NCBI RefSeq assembly: GCF_029865925.1
Contig: NZ_JARXAI010000064.1
Location: 1 to 64,000, forward strand
Source of the DNA: Sphingorhabdus sp.
Lineage (GTDB): Bacteria > Pseudomonadota > Alphaproteobacteria > Sphingomonadales > Sphingomonadaceae
Reading direction: 5' to 3'
DNA length: 64,000 nt
Under the pieces are notes generated by a model that searched no databases, had not been told where the DNA came from, and worked only from the letters and a program-made list of their open reading frames with translations. Of the stretch, positions 1 to 8,297 are shown piece by piece. Both the position numbers and the translations under genes were made by a program. Position 1 is the stretch's first letter; each line of letters begins with the position of its first letter.

Positions 1-1128
1 AGCCATATCAGCCTTGCAAGCCGCACCAAATCGAAATGCGACGCGATCGCAGCGTCAGTCAAGGACCGCACTAACGTTGATATCGATACCTATTCACTTG
101 ATGCCGATGATGTTCCCGCGACAACTGCGCTGCTGAACCAAATCAAGCCAAGTTTGGTCGTCAACCTTGCTTTGCCTTACCAAGACCTCAACATCATGGA
201 TGCGTGTTTGGCTGCTGGCGTTCATTACATGGATACGGCGAATTACGAACCACTTGATGTCGCCAAGTTCGAATATCATTGGCAGTGGGCCTATCAGGAC
301 CGGTACAAGAATGCTGGCCTTACGGCATTGTTGGGCTCAGGTTTTGACCCCGGCGTGACCAGCGTTTTTACAACCTATCTTAAAAAACATCACTTCGACC
401 GCATCGACACGCTTGATATTCTCGACTGCAATGGCGGGGACCATGGTCAAGCCTTTGCCACAAACTTCAATCCTGAAATTAACATCCGCGAAGTTACTGC
501 CGTGGCGCGTCACTGGGAAAATGGCGCATGGGTGGAAACACCAGCGATGTCAGTGAAGCAAAGCTTCGATTTTGAAGCCGTCGGCCCGAAGAACATGTAT
601 CTGATGTATCATGAGGAAATCGAAAGCCTCAAAACGCATCTGCCAGAAATCAAGCGCATTCGGTTCTGGATGACCTTTGGCGACGCCTATATCACCCACC
701 TGAACGTACTTCAGGCGGTCGGCATGACTCGGATTGACCCAGTGATGTATGAGGGCAAAGAAATCGTCCCGCTTCAGTTTTTAAAGGCTGTGTTGCCTGA
801 ACCCGCTTCGCTTGGTCCAACCACCAAGGGAAAGACCAACATTGGCTGTATAGCCACTGGCGCTGGCAAGGATGGCAAGGACAAGACGCTCTACATTTAC
901 AATATTTGCGACCATGAAGATGCGTATGCCGAAACCGGAAACCAAGCGGTTAGCTATACCACCGGGGTACCGGCGATGATTGGCGCGGCGATGTTGGCAA
1001 CTGGCAAATGGTCTGGCGCTGGCGTGTGGAACATTGAACAGTTCGACCCCGATCCATTCATGGACATGCTCAATTTGCATGGCCTGCCTTGGCGAGTGAA
1101 GGAACTTGATGGGCCGCTGCAGTTCTAA
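1..1128 (+). CDS. Carboxy(nor)spermidine dehydrogenase, saccharopine dehydrogenase family (5' truncated by window edge)
   Basis: The frame is open from base 1, so the ORF-track start at 154 is internal and the true start lies outside the window. The protein belongs to the saccharopine dehydrogenase (Lys1-like) family. In this context it would reductively condense a diamine with aspartate semialdehyde, giving carboxyspermidine or carboxynorspermidine in the cytoplasm. Visible are the end of the N-terminal Rossmann domain (LVVNLALPYQD, DACLAAGVHYMDTANYE), the conserved GSGFDPG turn, and the C-terminal GVPAMIGAAMLATGKW segment. Its stop overlaps the start of the decarboxylase gene (TAATG), so the two are translationally coupled and act in sequence. 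Substrate preference (putrescine or diaminopropane) cannot be read from sequence. Confidence 0.88.
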   Translation, partial: SHISLASRTKSKCDAIAASVKDRTNVDIDTYSLDADDVPATTALLNQIKPSLVVNLALPYQDLNIMDACLAAGVHYMDTANYEPLDVAKFEYHWQWAYQDRYKNAGLTALLGSGFDPGVTSVFTTYLKKHHFDRIDTLDILDCNGGDHGQAFATNFNPEINIREVTAVARHWENGAWVETPAMSVKQSFDFEAVGPKNMYLMYHEEIESLKTHLPEIKRIRFWMTFGDAYITHLNVLQAVGMTRIDPVMYEGKEIVPLQFLKAVLPEPASLGPTTKGKTNIGCIATGAGKDGKDKTLYIYNICDHEDAYAETGNQAVSYTTGVPAMIGAAMLATGKWSGAGVWNIEQFDPDPFMDMLNLHGLPWRVKELDGPLQF

Positions 1129-2282
1129 TGGAAACCAAAGCAGGCGATCCTGGGGCTTTTGCCCATTTTGACCTTCACCGCGTGCCGTCGCCTGCCTTTG
1201 TGGTGGATGAGGCTGCGTTACGGCGGAATCTTGCCATATTGGCCGATGTCAAACAGCGGTCTGGTGCCAAGATACTGTGTGCGATGAAAGCATTTTCCAT
1301 GTGGAAAGTGGCGCCTATCATTGGCGAATATCTGGATGGCGTATGCAGCTCTGGCCTCTGGGAATCGCGTCTCGCGCGAGATTATTACAAGGGCGAAATT
1401 GCGACCTATTGTGCTGGCTATAAAGAATCTGACATGGCCGAGATCGTCAATATCTCGGATCATGTCATTTTCAACAGTCCGCATCAGCATCGGCGCTTTG
1501 CGTCGTTCCTGAATGATAGTGTGGATGTTGGCCTTCGGGTTAACCCCGAACATGCAGAAGGCGAAATACCTAAATACGACCCCTGCTCACCGGGTTCGCG
1601 GCTTGGTTTTCCTATCAGTCAATTAAAGGCCGAACATATCGAAGGCGTTTCGGGCCTTCATTTTCACAGCCTGTGCGAACAAGACTTCGAACCGCTGAAG
1701 CGCACATGGGAAGCACTGAAGCCGCATATCTCTCCTTATTTCGGGCAACTGCGCTGGCTGAACTTTGGTGGCGGCCACCATATTACGCGCGCAGATTACC
1801 AGCGCGACGAACTTATCGCATTCATCCAAGATGTACGCGCAGAAACGGGTTTGGATGTCTATCTTGAACCTGGTGAAGCGATTGCACTTGATGCAGGGAT
1901 ACTCATCGGTGAACTGCTCGATGTTTTCGAGAACGGTATTCAGGTCGGCATCACTGATATTAGTGCCACCTGCCATATGCCTGACGTGATCGAGGCGCCC
2001 TATCGCCCTGCGATGCTCAAAGAGCGCTCAGAGGGCACTCCAGTGCGTCTAGGAGGGCCATCCTGCCTAGCTGGTGACATTATAGCAGATTATGTCCTTC
2101 CCGTGCCTGCAGAGCCTGGAGCGCGCTTCGCATTTCTGGATCAAGCGCATTATTCGATGGTAAAGACGAACACCTTTAACGGAGTGCCTTTGCCCTCACT
2201 CTGGCTCTGGAATAGCGAGACAGACACGCTCGAATGCGTCCGTACGTTCGAGTGGACCGAGTTTAGGGACCGGTTGAGCTAA
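1128..2282 (+). CDS. nspC: Carboxynorspermidine decarboxylase
   Basis: A 384-aa PLP-dependent alanine-racemase-fold (type III) decarboxylase, which removes CO2 from carboxynorspermidine or carboxyspermidine to give the triamine. The N-terminal VPSPAFVVDEAALRRNL leads to the PLP lysine in LCAMKAF. Also visible are the glycine-rich phosphate-binding stretch LNFGGGHHI, the EPGEAIA motif, and GPSCLAGD with the C-terminal active-site cysteine. The ATG shares one base with the preceding dehydrogenase stop. Together with the upstream dehydrogenase and the downstream ornithine-type decarboxylase it forms the alternative spermidine route, which needs no S-adenosylmethionine decarboxylase. Length is typical of the family. 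Confidence 0.9.
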   Translation: METKAGDPGAFAHFDLHRVPSPAFVVDEAALRRNLAILADVKQRSGAKILCAMKAFSMWKVAPIIGEYLDGVCSSGLWESRLARDYYKGEIATYCAGYKESDMAEIVNISDHVIFNSPHQHRRFASFLNDSVDVGLRVNPEHAEGEIPKYDPCSPGSRLGFPISQLKAEHIEGVSGLHFHSLCEQDFEPLKRTWEALKPHISPYFGQLRWLNFGGGHHITRADYQRDELIAFIQDVRAETGLDVYLEPGEAIALDAGILIGELLDVFENGIQVGITDISATCHMPDVIEAPYRPAMLKERSEGTPVRLGGPSCLAGDIIADYVLPVPAEPGARFAFLDQAHYSMVKTNTFNGVPLPSLWLWNSETDTLECVRTFEWTEFRDRLS

Positions 2283-2408
2283 AACCCGAACGAATCACTT
2301 TACAACCCATCAGTTTTTGATAATGCGCTCGTCCGCTGCCCCAGGGGGACTTCCAATAACCGCAAGGCAGCCTTGTTGTTTTTTATTATCTTTTGGGGGT
2401 CCCTTGAA
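2283..2408 (+). promoter_or_regulatory. Structured leader of the ornithine-type decarboxylase gene, possible speF-type attenuator
   Basis: This 126-nt leader separates nspC from the decarboxylase. It carries an intrinsic-terminator-like hairpin: AAC c G CAAGG-cag-CCTTG T t GTT (2358-2380), followed by a T-tract to 2384. It ends in GGGGGTCCC, which supplies the Shine-Dalgarno and can pair with GGGGGAC at 2344-2350. A second option pairs GTCC 2330-2333 with GGAC 2347-2350, so mutually exclusive folds exist. A 38-codon uORF (ATG 2323, stop ending 2439) overlaps the decarboxylase start in another frame. A cis-regulatory speF RNA motif upstream of decarboxylases is known in Alphaproteobacteria; whether this is a member is inference. 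Confidence 0.45.
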
Positions 2409-3614
2409 TTGTACGAGAACACTGACGCACTTGCTGTAGTCCGCGCGCTTCGCCCGGACGAACCAATCACGCTAATCCGCCCGCACGCCGCTACGCGCGC
2501 TGCCCGTTTCTTCGTTGAGAAGTTTCAGGGCAAGTCGCTTTATGCCGTAAAAGCTAATCCATCGCCTGCACTGCTTGAGACCCTTTGGGAAGCTGGCATC
2601 ACGCATTATGACGTTGCATCCTTGGGCGAAGTCCGGCTGGTTCACAAATTCCTTCCCGATGCGAAGCTTTGCTTTATGCACCCGGTCAAAAGCGAGCGCG
2701 CCATCGCGCAAGCCTATCACAATCATAATGTCCGCACATTCAGCCTCGACAGTCATGACGAGCTGGAAAAGATCGTTAGCGCCACCAATGGCGCGACAGA
2801 TCTTGAATTGTGCGTGCGGATTCGGGTTTCTTCCGACCACGCAAAGTTGAGCCTTGCCTCAAAGTTCGGTGCTGATCCGTCTGAGGTTGCAGACTTGCTG
2901 GTTGCCACGCGTCAAGTCGCAGACAGCCTTGGTATCTGCTTTCACGTGGGTAGCCAAGCCATGGCAGCAACTGCTTATGCAGAGGCTATGGAGCATGTCC
3001 GCGCCGCAATCGTCGAGGCATCCGTTACCGTTGATATCGTTGACATCGGCGGTGGTTTTCCGTCCGTCTATCCCGGAATGGAGCCGCCGGCGCTTGATGG
3101 CTATTTCGACGTCATTCACAACTGTTTTGAAGACCTGCCAATCAGCTACTCCGCGGAGCTTTGGTGCGAACCGGGCCGTGCATTATGCGCTGAATATGCG
3201 TCGTTATTAGTGAAGGTTGAGAAGCGTCGCGGAAACGAATTATTCATCAACGACGGCGCTTATGGTTCGCTGTTTGACGCTGCACATATCGGCTGGCGCT
3301 TCCCTGTGGCCCTTCAGCGGTCCGAGACCTCAATTGGTACCCAGATGGCCGAATTCAGCTTCTACGGGCCTACCTGCGACGATATGGACCATATGGCAGG
3401 CCCTTTTATCCTGCCTGATGATGTGCAAGCTGGTGATTATATTGAAGTTGGCATGATCGGCGCGTATGGCTGCGCGATGCGTACCGAGTTCAACGGCTTT
3501 GGTGAAACCGAAACGCTTGTCGTTGAGGATCAGCCGATGGCCACTCTCTATGGTTGGGCGCCGGCCAATGACGCAGGTGTCGGCGCAAAGCGCTCACAAA
3601 GCTCAAAAATCTAA
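2409..3614 (+). CDS. Ornithine/lysine decarboxylase, type III PLP-dependent
   Basis: A 401-aa eukaryotic-type ornithine decarboxylase (group IV) that makes putrescine (or cadaverine) for the polyamine genes just upstream. The PLP lysine is in YAVKANPSP, the glycine-rich loop is VDIGGGFPSVYPG, the phosphate-binding motif is WCEPGRAL, and the catalytic GPTCDDMD supplies the cysteine and substrate-contacting aspartate. The track starts at TTG 2373, inside the terminator T-tract. TTG 2409 is preferred because GGGGGT sits about 9 bases upstream and the protein then begins LYENTDALAVVRAL, as family members do. The non-ATG start behind a structured leader suggests regulated expression. Ornithine is the likelier substrate, but lysine cannot be excluded. 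Confidence 0.88.
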   Translation: MYENTDALAVVRALRPDEPITLIRPHAATRAARFFVEKFQGKSLYAVKANPSPALLETLWEAGITHYDVASLGEVRLVHKFLPDAKLCFMHPVKSERAIAQAYHNHNVRTFSLDSHDELEKIVSATNGATDLELCVRIRVSSDHAKLSLASKFGADPSEVADLLVATRQVADSLGICFHVGSQAMAATAYAEAMEHVRAAIVEASVTVDIVDIGGGFPSVYPGMEPPALDGYFDVIHNCFEDLPISYSAELWCEPGRALCAEYASLLVKVEKRRGNELFINDGAYGSLFDAAHIGWRFPVALQRSETSIGTQMAEFSFYGPTCDDMDHMAGPFILPDDVQAGDYIEVGMIGAYGCAMRTEFNGFGETETLVVEDQPMATLYGWAPANDAGVGAKRSQSSKI

Positions 3615-3644
3615 GTTACATTGACAATTTATCTAAGGTGCACC

Positions 3645-3679
3645 ACCCTCCCCATCTGAAAAGACGGGGAGGGTTTTTA
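3645..3679 (+). terminator. Intrinsic terminator of the decarboxylase gene, overlapping the MAPEG ribosome binding site
   Basis: ACCCTCCCC (3645-3653) pairs perfectly with GGGGAGGGT (3666-3674). An A-C mismatch and a TCT/AGA extension follow, capped by a GAAA (GNRA) tetraloop. The stem runs straight into TTTTT. The 3' arm GGGGAGGG is also the only Shine-Dalgarno for the ATG at 3681, so hairpin formation would hide it. Confidence 0.85.
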
Positions 3680-3680
3680 T

Positions 3681-4109
3681 ATGAATACGCCTATTTTGGC
3701 GCCAGCGGCCGCGTTGGTGGTCTGGTCAATCATAATGTTGTTCTGGATGGCGGGAACACGCCTTCCTGCCATGTCAAAGATTGGGATGGATCTAAAACAA
3801 GCTGCGCCGGGTGGGCGAGGCCAAGACATTGACCCAAATGTGCCGCCATCAGTGGCATGGAAGTCCCACAATTACGCGCATCTTATGGAACAGCCGACAA
3901 TATTCTACGCCACCATTATGATATTGGCGCTTTCAGGTGGAGCGACGGACCTGTCGATAGCGTTGGCATGGGGCTACACCGTTCTACGTGTCATTCACAG
4001 CATCTGGCAGGCAACGGTTAACACCGTCAGCATCCGCTTCATGTTCTTTTTATTATCAACACTTTGCTTAACGATCCTGGCAATACAGGCTTTGATCGTA
4101 ACTATTTAA
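3681..4109 (+). CDS. MAPEG family membrane protein (first of two)
   Basis: A 142-aa integral membrane protein of the MAPEG family (membrane-associated proteins in eicosanoid and glutathione metabolism). The four hydrophobic helices expected of the family are visible, at about residues 5-25, 68-85, 88-105 and 115-140. A polar loop with RLPAMSKIGMDL follows helix 1, and the conserved NYAHLMEQPTIFYA segment opens helix 2. It probably sits in the inner membrane; no substrate can be assigned. The ATG at 3681 directly follows the decarboxylase terminator, and its SD lies within that hairpin. It is paralogous to the next gene, which starts 11 bases downstream. Confidence 0.8.
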   Translation: MNTPILAPAAALVVWSIIMLFWMAGTRLPAMSKIGMDLKQAAPGGRGQDIDPNVPPSVAWKSHNYAHLMEQPTIFYATIMILALSGGATDLSIALAWGYTVLRVIHSIWQATVNTVSIRFMFFLLSTLCLTILAIQALIVTI

Positions 4110-4120
4110 GGGGGAGTAAT

Positions 4121-4564
4121 ATGGAAAGTAGTATTTTAGGACCAGTCGTCGCGCTTGCGGCATGGACCATGATTATCTGGATATGGATGTATGCCACGCG
4201 CATACCTGCCATGAACCGCGCCGGGATTGACGGAACGAAAATTGTTGGTTCCTCGAGCGGAGCCTTGCGCGATGCTCTTATAGCTAAAGGCGAAGAAAAA
4301 GCTTCGTGGGTTGCTGATAATTACAATCACTTACATGAAGCACCTACGGTGTTTTATGCGATATGTGTGACACTTGCCATGGTTGGTCAGGGCGACAATC
4401 TGAATGCAACCATTGCGTGGGTTTATGTCGGTCTACGTGTGGCGCACAGCCTCGTTCAAATCTTGTCTAACCGCGTTGTTATCCGCTTTGCACTGTTTGC
4501 ATTGTCATCATTGGCGCTCATAATGCTCGTAGTGCATGCCGTAATGGCGGTGCTTTTGCACTAA
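4121..4564 (+). CDS. MAPEG family membrane protein (second of two)
   Basis: A 147-aa paralogue of the preceding MAPEG protein, with the same layout: helix 1 (ILGPVVALAAWTMIIWIW), RIPAMNRAGIDGTKI, the hallmark NYNHLHEAPTVFYA, and further helices (LRVAHSLVQILSN). The track start at 4064 lies inside the upstream gene. ATG 4121 is chosen because AAGGGGGAG stands just before it and the protein then aligns with its paralogue from residue 1. Its TAA overlaps by a few bases the TAG of the convergent rRNA methyltransferase gene, leaving no room for a terminator between them. Biochemical role unknown; the pair looks like a tandem duplication. Confidence 0.8.
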   Translation: MESSILGPVVALAAWTMIIWIWMYATRIPAMNRAGIDGTKIVGSSSGALRDALIAKGEEKASWVADNYNHLHEAPTVFYAICVTLAMVGQGDNLNATIAWVYVGLRVAHSLVQILSNRVVIRFALFALSSLALIMLVVHAVMAVLLH

Positions 4565-5754
4565 CGGCTGAAATGGCCAACCAGCTCGATATGGGTTGAC
4601 CAGCGGAATTGACCTACGGGCCATATCCGCTGCAACCTGTATCCAGCGGCCACCAACGTTTTGGCGTCGCGCGCAAAGCTCGCTGGATTACAACTGACAT
4701 ATGCAATATTTGCCACGTTAGACGCTGCCAGTTGTGCCACCTGCTCCTTTGCACCCGCACGTGGCGGATCCAGTATCACAGTTTGAAACTTATTAAGTTC
4801 CTCAGGCGTAAGGGGGCGCCTGAACAGGTCCCGATGTTCGGCAAATATCATCCTGCCGCTGCGCCCGGCAGCAGCCTTTAAAGCTAGGCTGGCTTGAAGG
4901 TCTGCCTCACCAGCATAAATTTTTCGACCTGCACCCATCGACAGCGCAAAAGTTCCTGACCCAGCAAAAAGGTCTGCTATAATAGTGTCGCTGCCAACGA
5001 TTTGTTTTACCGCGTTCACCAACGCGGCCTCTCCATCGACTGTGGCCTGAAGGAAGCCATAAGGTTGATAACCGACAGCTACTCCCCCCAATGTAACCGT
5101 GACAGGTTCGGGTTCGTAAAACGGAACAGGGCCATAACCTTCATCAAGCGACAACCGCGCCAGATTGTGGGTTTTGGCGAAGTCTGACAGCAGTTCGTGC
5201 GTGTCGAGATCATTCGCGATCCAGTTCTCAATGAGAACATCAACGCCCTGGTCCACCATCGCCAATTTAATCTGCACCTGACGCGCACGGTTTAGCCGTG
5301 GCTCAAGCAATGTTCGCATTGGCGCAAGCAACGCAAACAACTCTGACGCCATGACGTCACATTGCCTTACATCAATGATACGGTGGCTTTTTTCGGTACT
5401 GAAGCCCAGCTGAAATTGCTTGCCTGCCCAAGCTGAGCGGACCGCAATGCGACGGCGAGTCTTTGGCGGTGATAGATGAACAGGCATCACCTCGCCGATC
5501 TCGACCTGCTGCGTGGCAAGGGTATGCGTCACGCGCTCTGCAATAAACAGGTGCTGGCTGTCTTCGTCTAGATGCTGCAACTGACAACCACCGCACAATG
5601 GAAAGTGCTGACATGGCGGCGGCAGGTGGTGCGGGCCGTGTATCAAACCACCCGACGGTTCAACAATGTCGCCTGGTGCTGCCAAAGCCACATAACGGCC
5701 ATTTGCAGTGACGCCATCACCGCGTGCCGCCACTCTGATAATCTCTTCCGTCAT
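4561..5754 (-). CDS. rlmD: 23S rRNA (uracil-C5)-methyltransferase, RlmD/TrmA family
   Basis: A 397-aa SAM-dependent RNA m5U methyltransferase. An N-terminal TRAM-like segment is followed by a [4Fe-4S] cysteine cluster (CQHFPLCGGCQ, plus a later RQCDV cysteine), SAM-binding DLFAGSGTFALSM, VILDPPRAGAKEQ, and the catalytic YVSCNPASFARD cysteine. It is expected to methylate a 23S rRNA uridine in the cytoplasm, but RlmD, RlmC and TrmA cannot be separated reliably by eye. The track start is a TTG at 5790. ATG 5754 (MTEEIIRVAARGDGV) is preferred because GGGGCGG lies about 7 bases before it. The gene converges on the second MAPEG gene with overlapping stop codons. Confidence 0.82.
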   Translation of the reverse strand: MTEEIIRVAARGDGVTANGRYVALAAPGDIVEPSGGLIHGPHHLPPPCQHFPLCGGCQLQHLDEDSQHLFIAERVTHTLATQQVEIGEVMPVHLSPPKTRRRIAVRSAWAGKQFQLGFSTEKSHRIIDVRQCDVMASELFALLAPMRTLLEPRLNRARQVQIKLAMVDQGVDVLIENWIANDLDTHELLSDFAKTHNLARLSLDEGYGPVPFYEPEPVTVTLGGVAVGYQPYGFLQATVDGEAALVNAVKQIVGSDTIIADLFAGSGTFALSMGAGRKIYAGEADLQASLALKAAAGRSGRMIFAEHRDLFRRPLTPEELNKFQTVILDPPRAGAKEQVAQLAASNVANIAYVSCNPASFARDAKTLVAAGYRLQRIWPVGQFRWSTHIELVGHFSR

Positions 5755-5801
5755 TTCCATACCGCCCCATGCCCGTGAAGGGGCGCGCAATCAACTGGCG
5801 A

Positions 5802-7523
5802 TTAAATATCAGCAAAAACGTGAGTTTCCTTGGCACCACCCGGATGCGTCACTGCGCCTTTATAGGCCGGCCCAACATTCTGCGCATAACGCCAAATGGC
5901 ACCAGACTGATAATCAGTTTCGCGCGGTTTCCAGCTTTTCCTCCTATTTTCAAGTATGTCAGAGTCAACATTCAGATCAATTACACCTGTTTCAGCGTCG
6001 ATCATTATCTCGTCGCCATCTTCGATCAATGCAATCGGGCCGCACAATGCTGCTTCAGGCCCAACATGACCAATGCAGAACCCCCGCGTTGCACCGGAGA
6101 AACGGCCATCGGTGATGAGCGCAACTTTCTCTCCCATGCCCTGCCCGTATAATGCAGCTGTCGTAGACAGCATCTCGCGCATGCCGGGGCCGCCCCTTGG
6201 CCCTTCATAACGGATCACAATAACTGAACCCTCGCGGATTTGCCTTGCTTCGACGGCGGCAAAGCAATCCTCCTCACAATCGAACACTTGGGCTGGCCCC
6301 GTGAACGTAAGCCGGTCCATGCCAGCAACCTTCACAATCGCGCCATCGGGGGCAAGCGATCCGCGCAACCCTACAACGCCGCCTGTGGGCGTTATTGGCG
6401 CTGTCGCTGGATAAATGACCTTCTGATCGGGGTTCCACGTAATTTCTTCAATATTCTCGCCAAGCGTTTTACCCGTGACGGTCATGCAGTCCCCAAACAA
6501 AAGGCCTTCGCCCAACAAGGACTTCATCAGCATATACACGCCGCCGGCGTCATACATGTCGCGCGCAACGAATTGCCCGCCGGGCTGAAGGTCGGCCATA
6601 TAAGGTGTTGTTTTGAATGCCTCCGCCACATCGAACAGGTCAAAGTCTATCCCTGCCTCATGCGCCATGGCGGGCAAATGCAGTGCACCATTGGTCGATC
6701 CACCCGTTGCCGCAACAATTCTTGCTGCATTTACAAAGGCTTCTCGCGTACAGATATCACGGGGTCTAATATTGCGCGCGAGCAATTCCATCACTTGAAA
6801 GCCTGCCGCATGCGCAATCTGGTCACGCGTGGAGTACGGCGCGGGTGCCATATTGCTGTTGGGTAACGAAAGGCCTATCGCTTCGCCAACGCACGCCATA
6901 GTATTCGCAGTATATTGCCCGCCACACGCGCCATGGCCCGGACAGGCCACACGCTCAAGTTCTTCAAGTTCCGACAAAGGACAGGCGCCTGCCGCATATT
7001 TTCCAACAATTTCGAACACGTCTTTGACGGTCACGTCCTTATTGTTGTGACGACCCGGCAAGATAGACCCGCCATACACGAATATGGATGGCACGTTCAG
7101 ACGCAACATCGCCATCATTATACCGGGTAAGGACTTGTCGCAGCCCGCAAAGCCTACAAGCGCGTCGTAACAATGCCCACGTACGGACAGCTCAACCGAA
7201 TCTGCGATGACTTCACGGCTGACAAGGGAGGACTTCATCCCTTGATGGCCCATGGCGATACCATCAGTCACGGTTATCGTATTAAAACGTCGGGGCATGC
7301 CGCCGCCCTGTTCTACACCCAAACGCGCTATGTCTGCTTGGGCATCAAGCGTCGTGTTGCACGGAGCACTGTCATTACCAGCAGATACCACACCGACAAA
7401 TGGCCGCGCAATTTCCTCGGCAGTTAACCCCATTGCGTAATAATAACTGCGATGTGGCGCGCGCTCTGGTCCTACGGACACATGACGGCTTGGCAATTTG
7501 GACTTATCGAACTGGTTGGACAT
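5802..7523 (-). CDS. ilvD: Dihydroxy-acid dehydratase
   Basis: A 573-aa IlvD/Edd family enzyme that dehydrates 2,3-dihydroxy-isovalerate and 2,3-dihydroxy-3-methylvalerate in valine, isoleucine and leucine synthesis. The Fe-S ligand cysteines are visible in [23 protein letters not shown] and [14 protein letters not shown], and the C-terminal [19 protein letters not shown] is the family signature. Length matches the dihydroxy-acid branch rather than the 6-phosphogluconate dehydratase branch. It is followed 47 bases downstream by the rlmD-like gene and preceded by the amidohydrolase gene, all on the minus strand. No other ilv genes are in the window. Confidence 0.95.
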   Translation of the reverse strand: MSNQFDKSKLPSRHVSVGPERAPHRSYYYAMGLTAEEIARPFVGVVSAGNDSAPCNTTLDAQADIARLGVEQGGGMPRRFNTITVTDGIAMGHQGMKSSLVSREVIADSVELSVRGHCYDALVGFAGCDKSLPGIMMAMLRLNVPSIFVYGGSILPGRHNNKDVTVKDVFEIVGKYAAGACPLSELEELERVACPGHGACGGQYTANTMACVGEAIGLSLPNSNMAPAPYSTRDQIAHAAGFQVMELLARNIRPRDICTREAFVNAARIVAATGGSTNGALHLPAMAHEAGIDFDLFDVAEAFKTTPYMADLQPGGQFVARDMYDAGGVYMLMKSLLGEGLLFGDCMTVTGKTLGENIEEITWNPDQKVIYPATAPITPTGGVVGLRGSLAPDGAIVKVAGMDRLTFTGPAQVFDCEEDCFAAVEARQIREGSVIVIRYEGPRGGPGMREMLSTTAALYGQGMGEKVALITDGRFSGATRGFCIGHVGPEAALCGPIALIEDGDEIMIDAETGVIDLNVDSDILENRRKSWKPRETDYQSGAIWRYAQNVGPAYKGAVTHPGGAKETHVFADI

Positions 7524-7568
7524 CTTACACTCCGTTTCAAGCCTGCGCTTTAAACGTTTTTGTGCTGA

Positions 7569-8297
7569 TTAGCCAAGTCGTTCCGACACAAAATGGCACA
7601 TATCTGACAATATGCGTGCAAATCTTGCTTGGCCTGAAGGCGTGCAGGCCAAATCTTGCCGCATCTCAATGCCGATATACGGTATTTCATTGGCCTCCGC
7701 ATGGCGGTTCATCGTCGCGTTCAGAAGCTTGCCCGAATAAGGCAATTGGTCACCTACAAGATATCCTGCGTTTTCAAGGAATGGAATGGCAAGCTTAGAC
7801 GCCGCCTCCTGTTCATTATACAACACGCCGACTTCCCAAGGCCGAGGCTCATTGGGTTTGCTTTCTAAGGCTGGTGTAAAGCTGTGCAGTGACAATATCA
7901 GTGCTGGGCGATGTTGAGACAGCAAGTCCTTCAGATGGTCGTGGTAGGGCCTGTGGAAGCGCATCAGCCTTGCTTCCCGCTCATCTGGCGCGACGTCATT
8001 GCCGAGGATGACGACACCATCACTCGAACGCGGCATCACAGCAGGATCGAGTTCGTCACGGTTCAAGTCGACAACGAGTCGAGAATACCCCCCCAAATAG
8101 GCCGCAAAGCTCATATGTTGCGTTATCAAATGCGCAACAGGGGCAACGCCGATATCCCAGGCAATGTGGGTGTCGAGAACCAGTCGATCAATGCCAAGCA
8201 CAATATCGTCAGGAACATCATTTGACCCGTGATCACCGATGATGAGGAAGCCACCTTTGCGCGGTGTCCCTAGTATCTCAAACAGCAGGTCCTTCAT
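7569..8297 (-). CDS. N-formylglutamate amidohydrolase family protein
   Basis: A 242-aa HutG-like amidohydrolase. Family features are GDHGSNDVP near the N-terminus, DLNRDELDPAVMP in the middle, and LSLHSFTPAL with a likely metal-binding histidine. In histidine degradation this family releases formate from N-formylglutamate, but no hut genes are nearby, so the true substrate is open. The track start at 8324 is rejected for ATG 8297, which forms an ATGA overlap with the ispE stop and gives MKDLLFEILGTPRKGGF. That implies translational coupling with ispE. Confidence 0.8.
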   Translation of the reverse strand: MKDLLFEILGTPRKGGFLIIGDHGSNDVPDDIVLGIDRLVLDTHIAWDIGVAPVAHLITQHMSFAAYLGGYSRLVVDLNRDELDPAVMPRSSDGVVILGNDVAPDEREARLMRFHRPYHDHLKDLLSQHRPALILSLHSFTPALESKPNEPRPWEVGVLYNEQEAASKLAIPFLENAGYLVGDQLPYSGKLLNATMNRHAEANEIPYIGIEMRQDLACTPSGQARFARILSDMCHFVSERLG

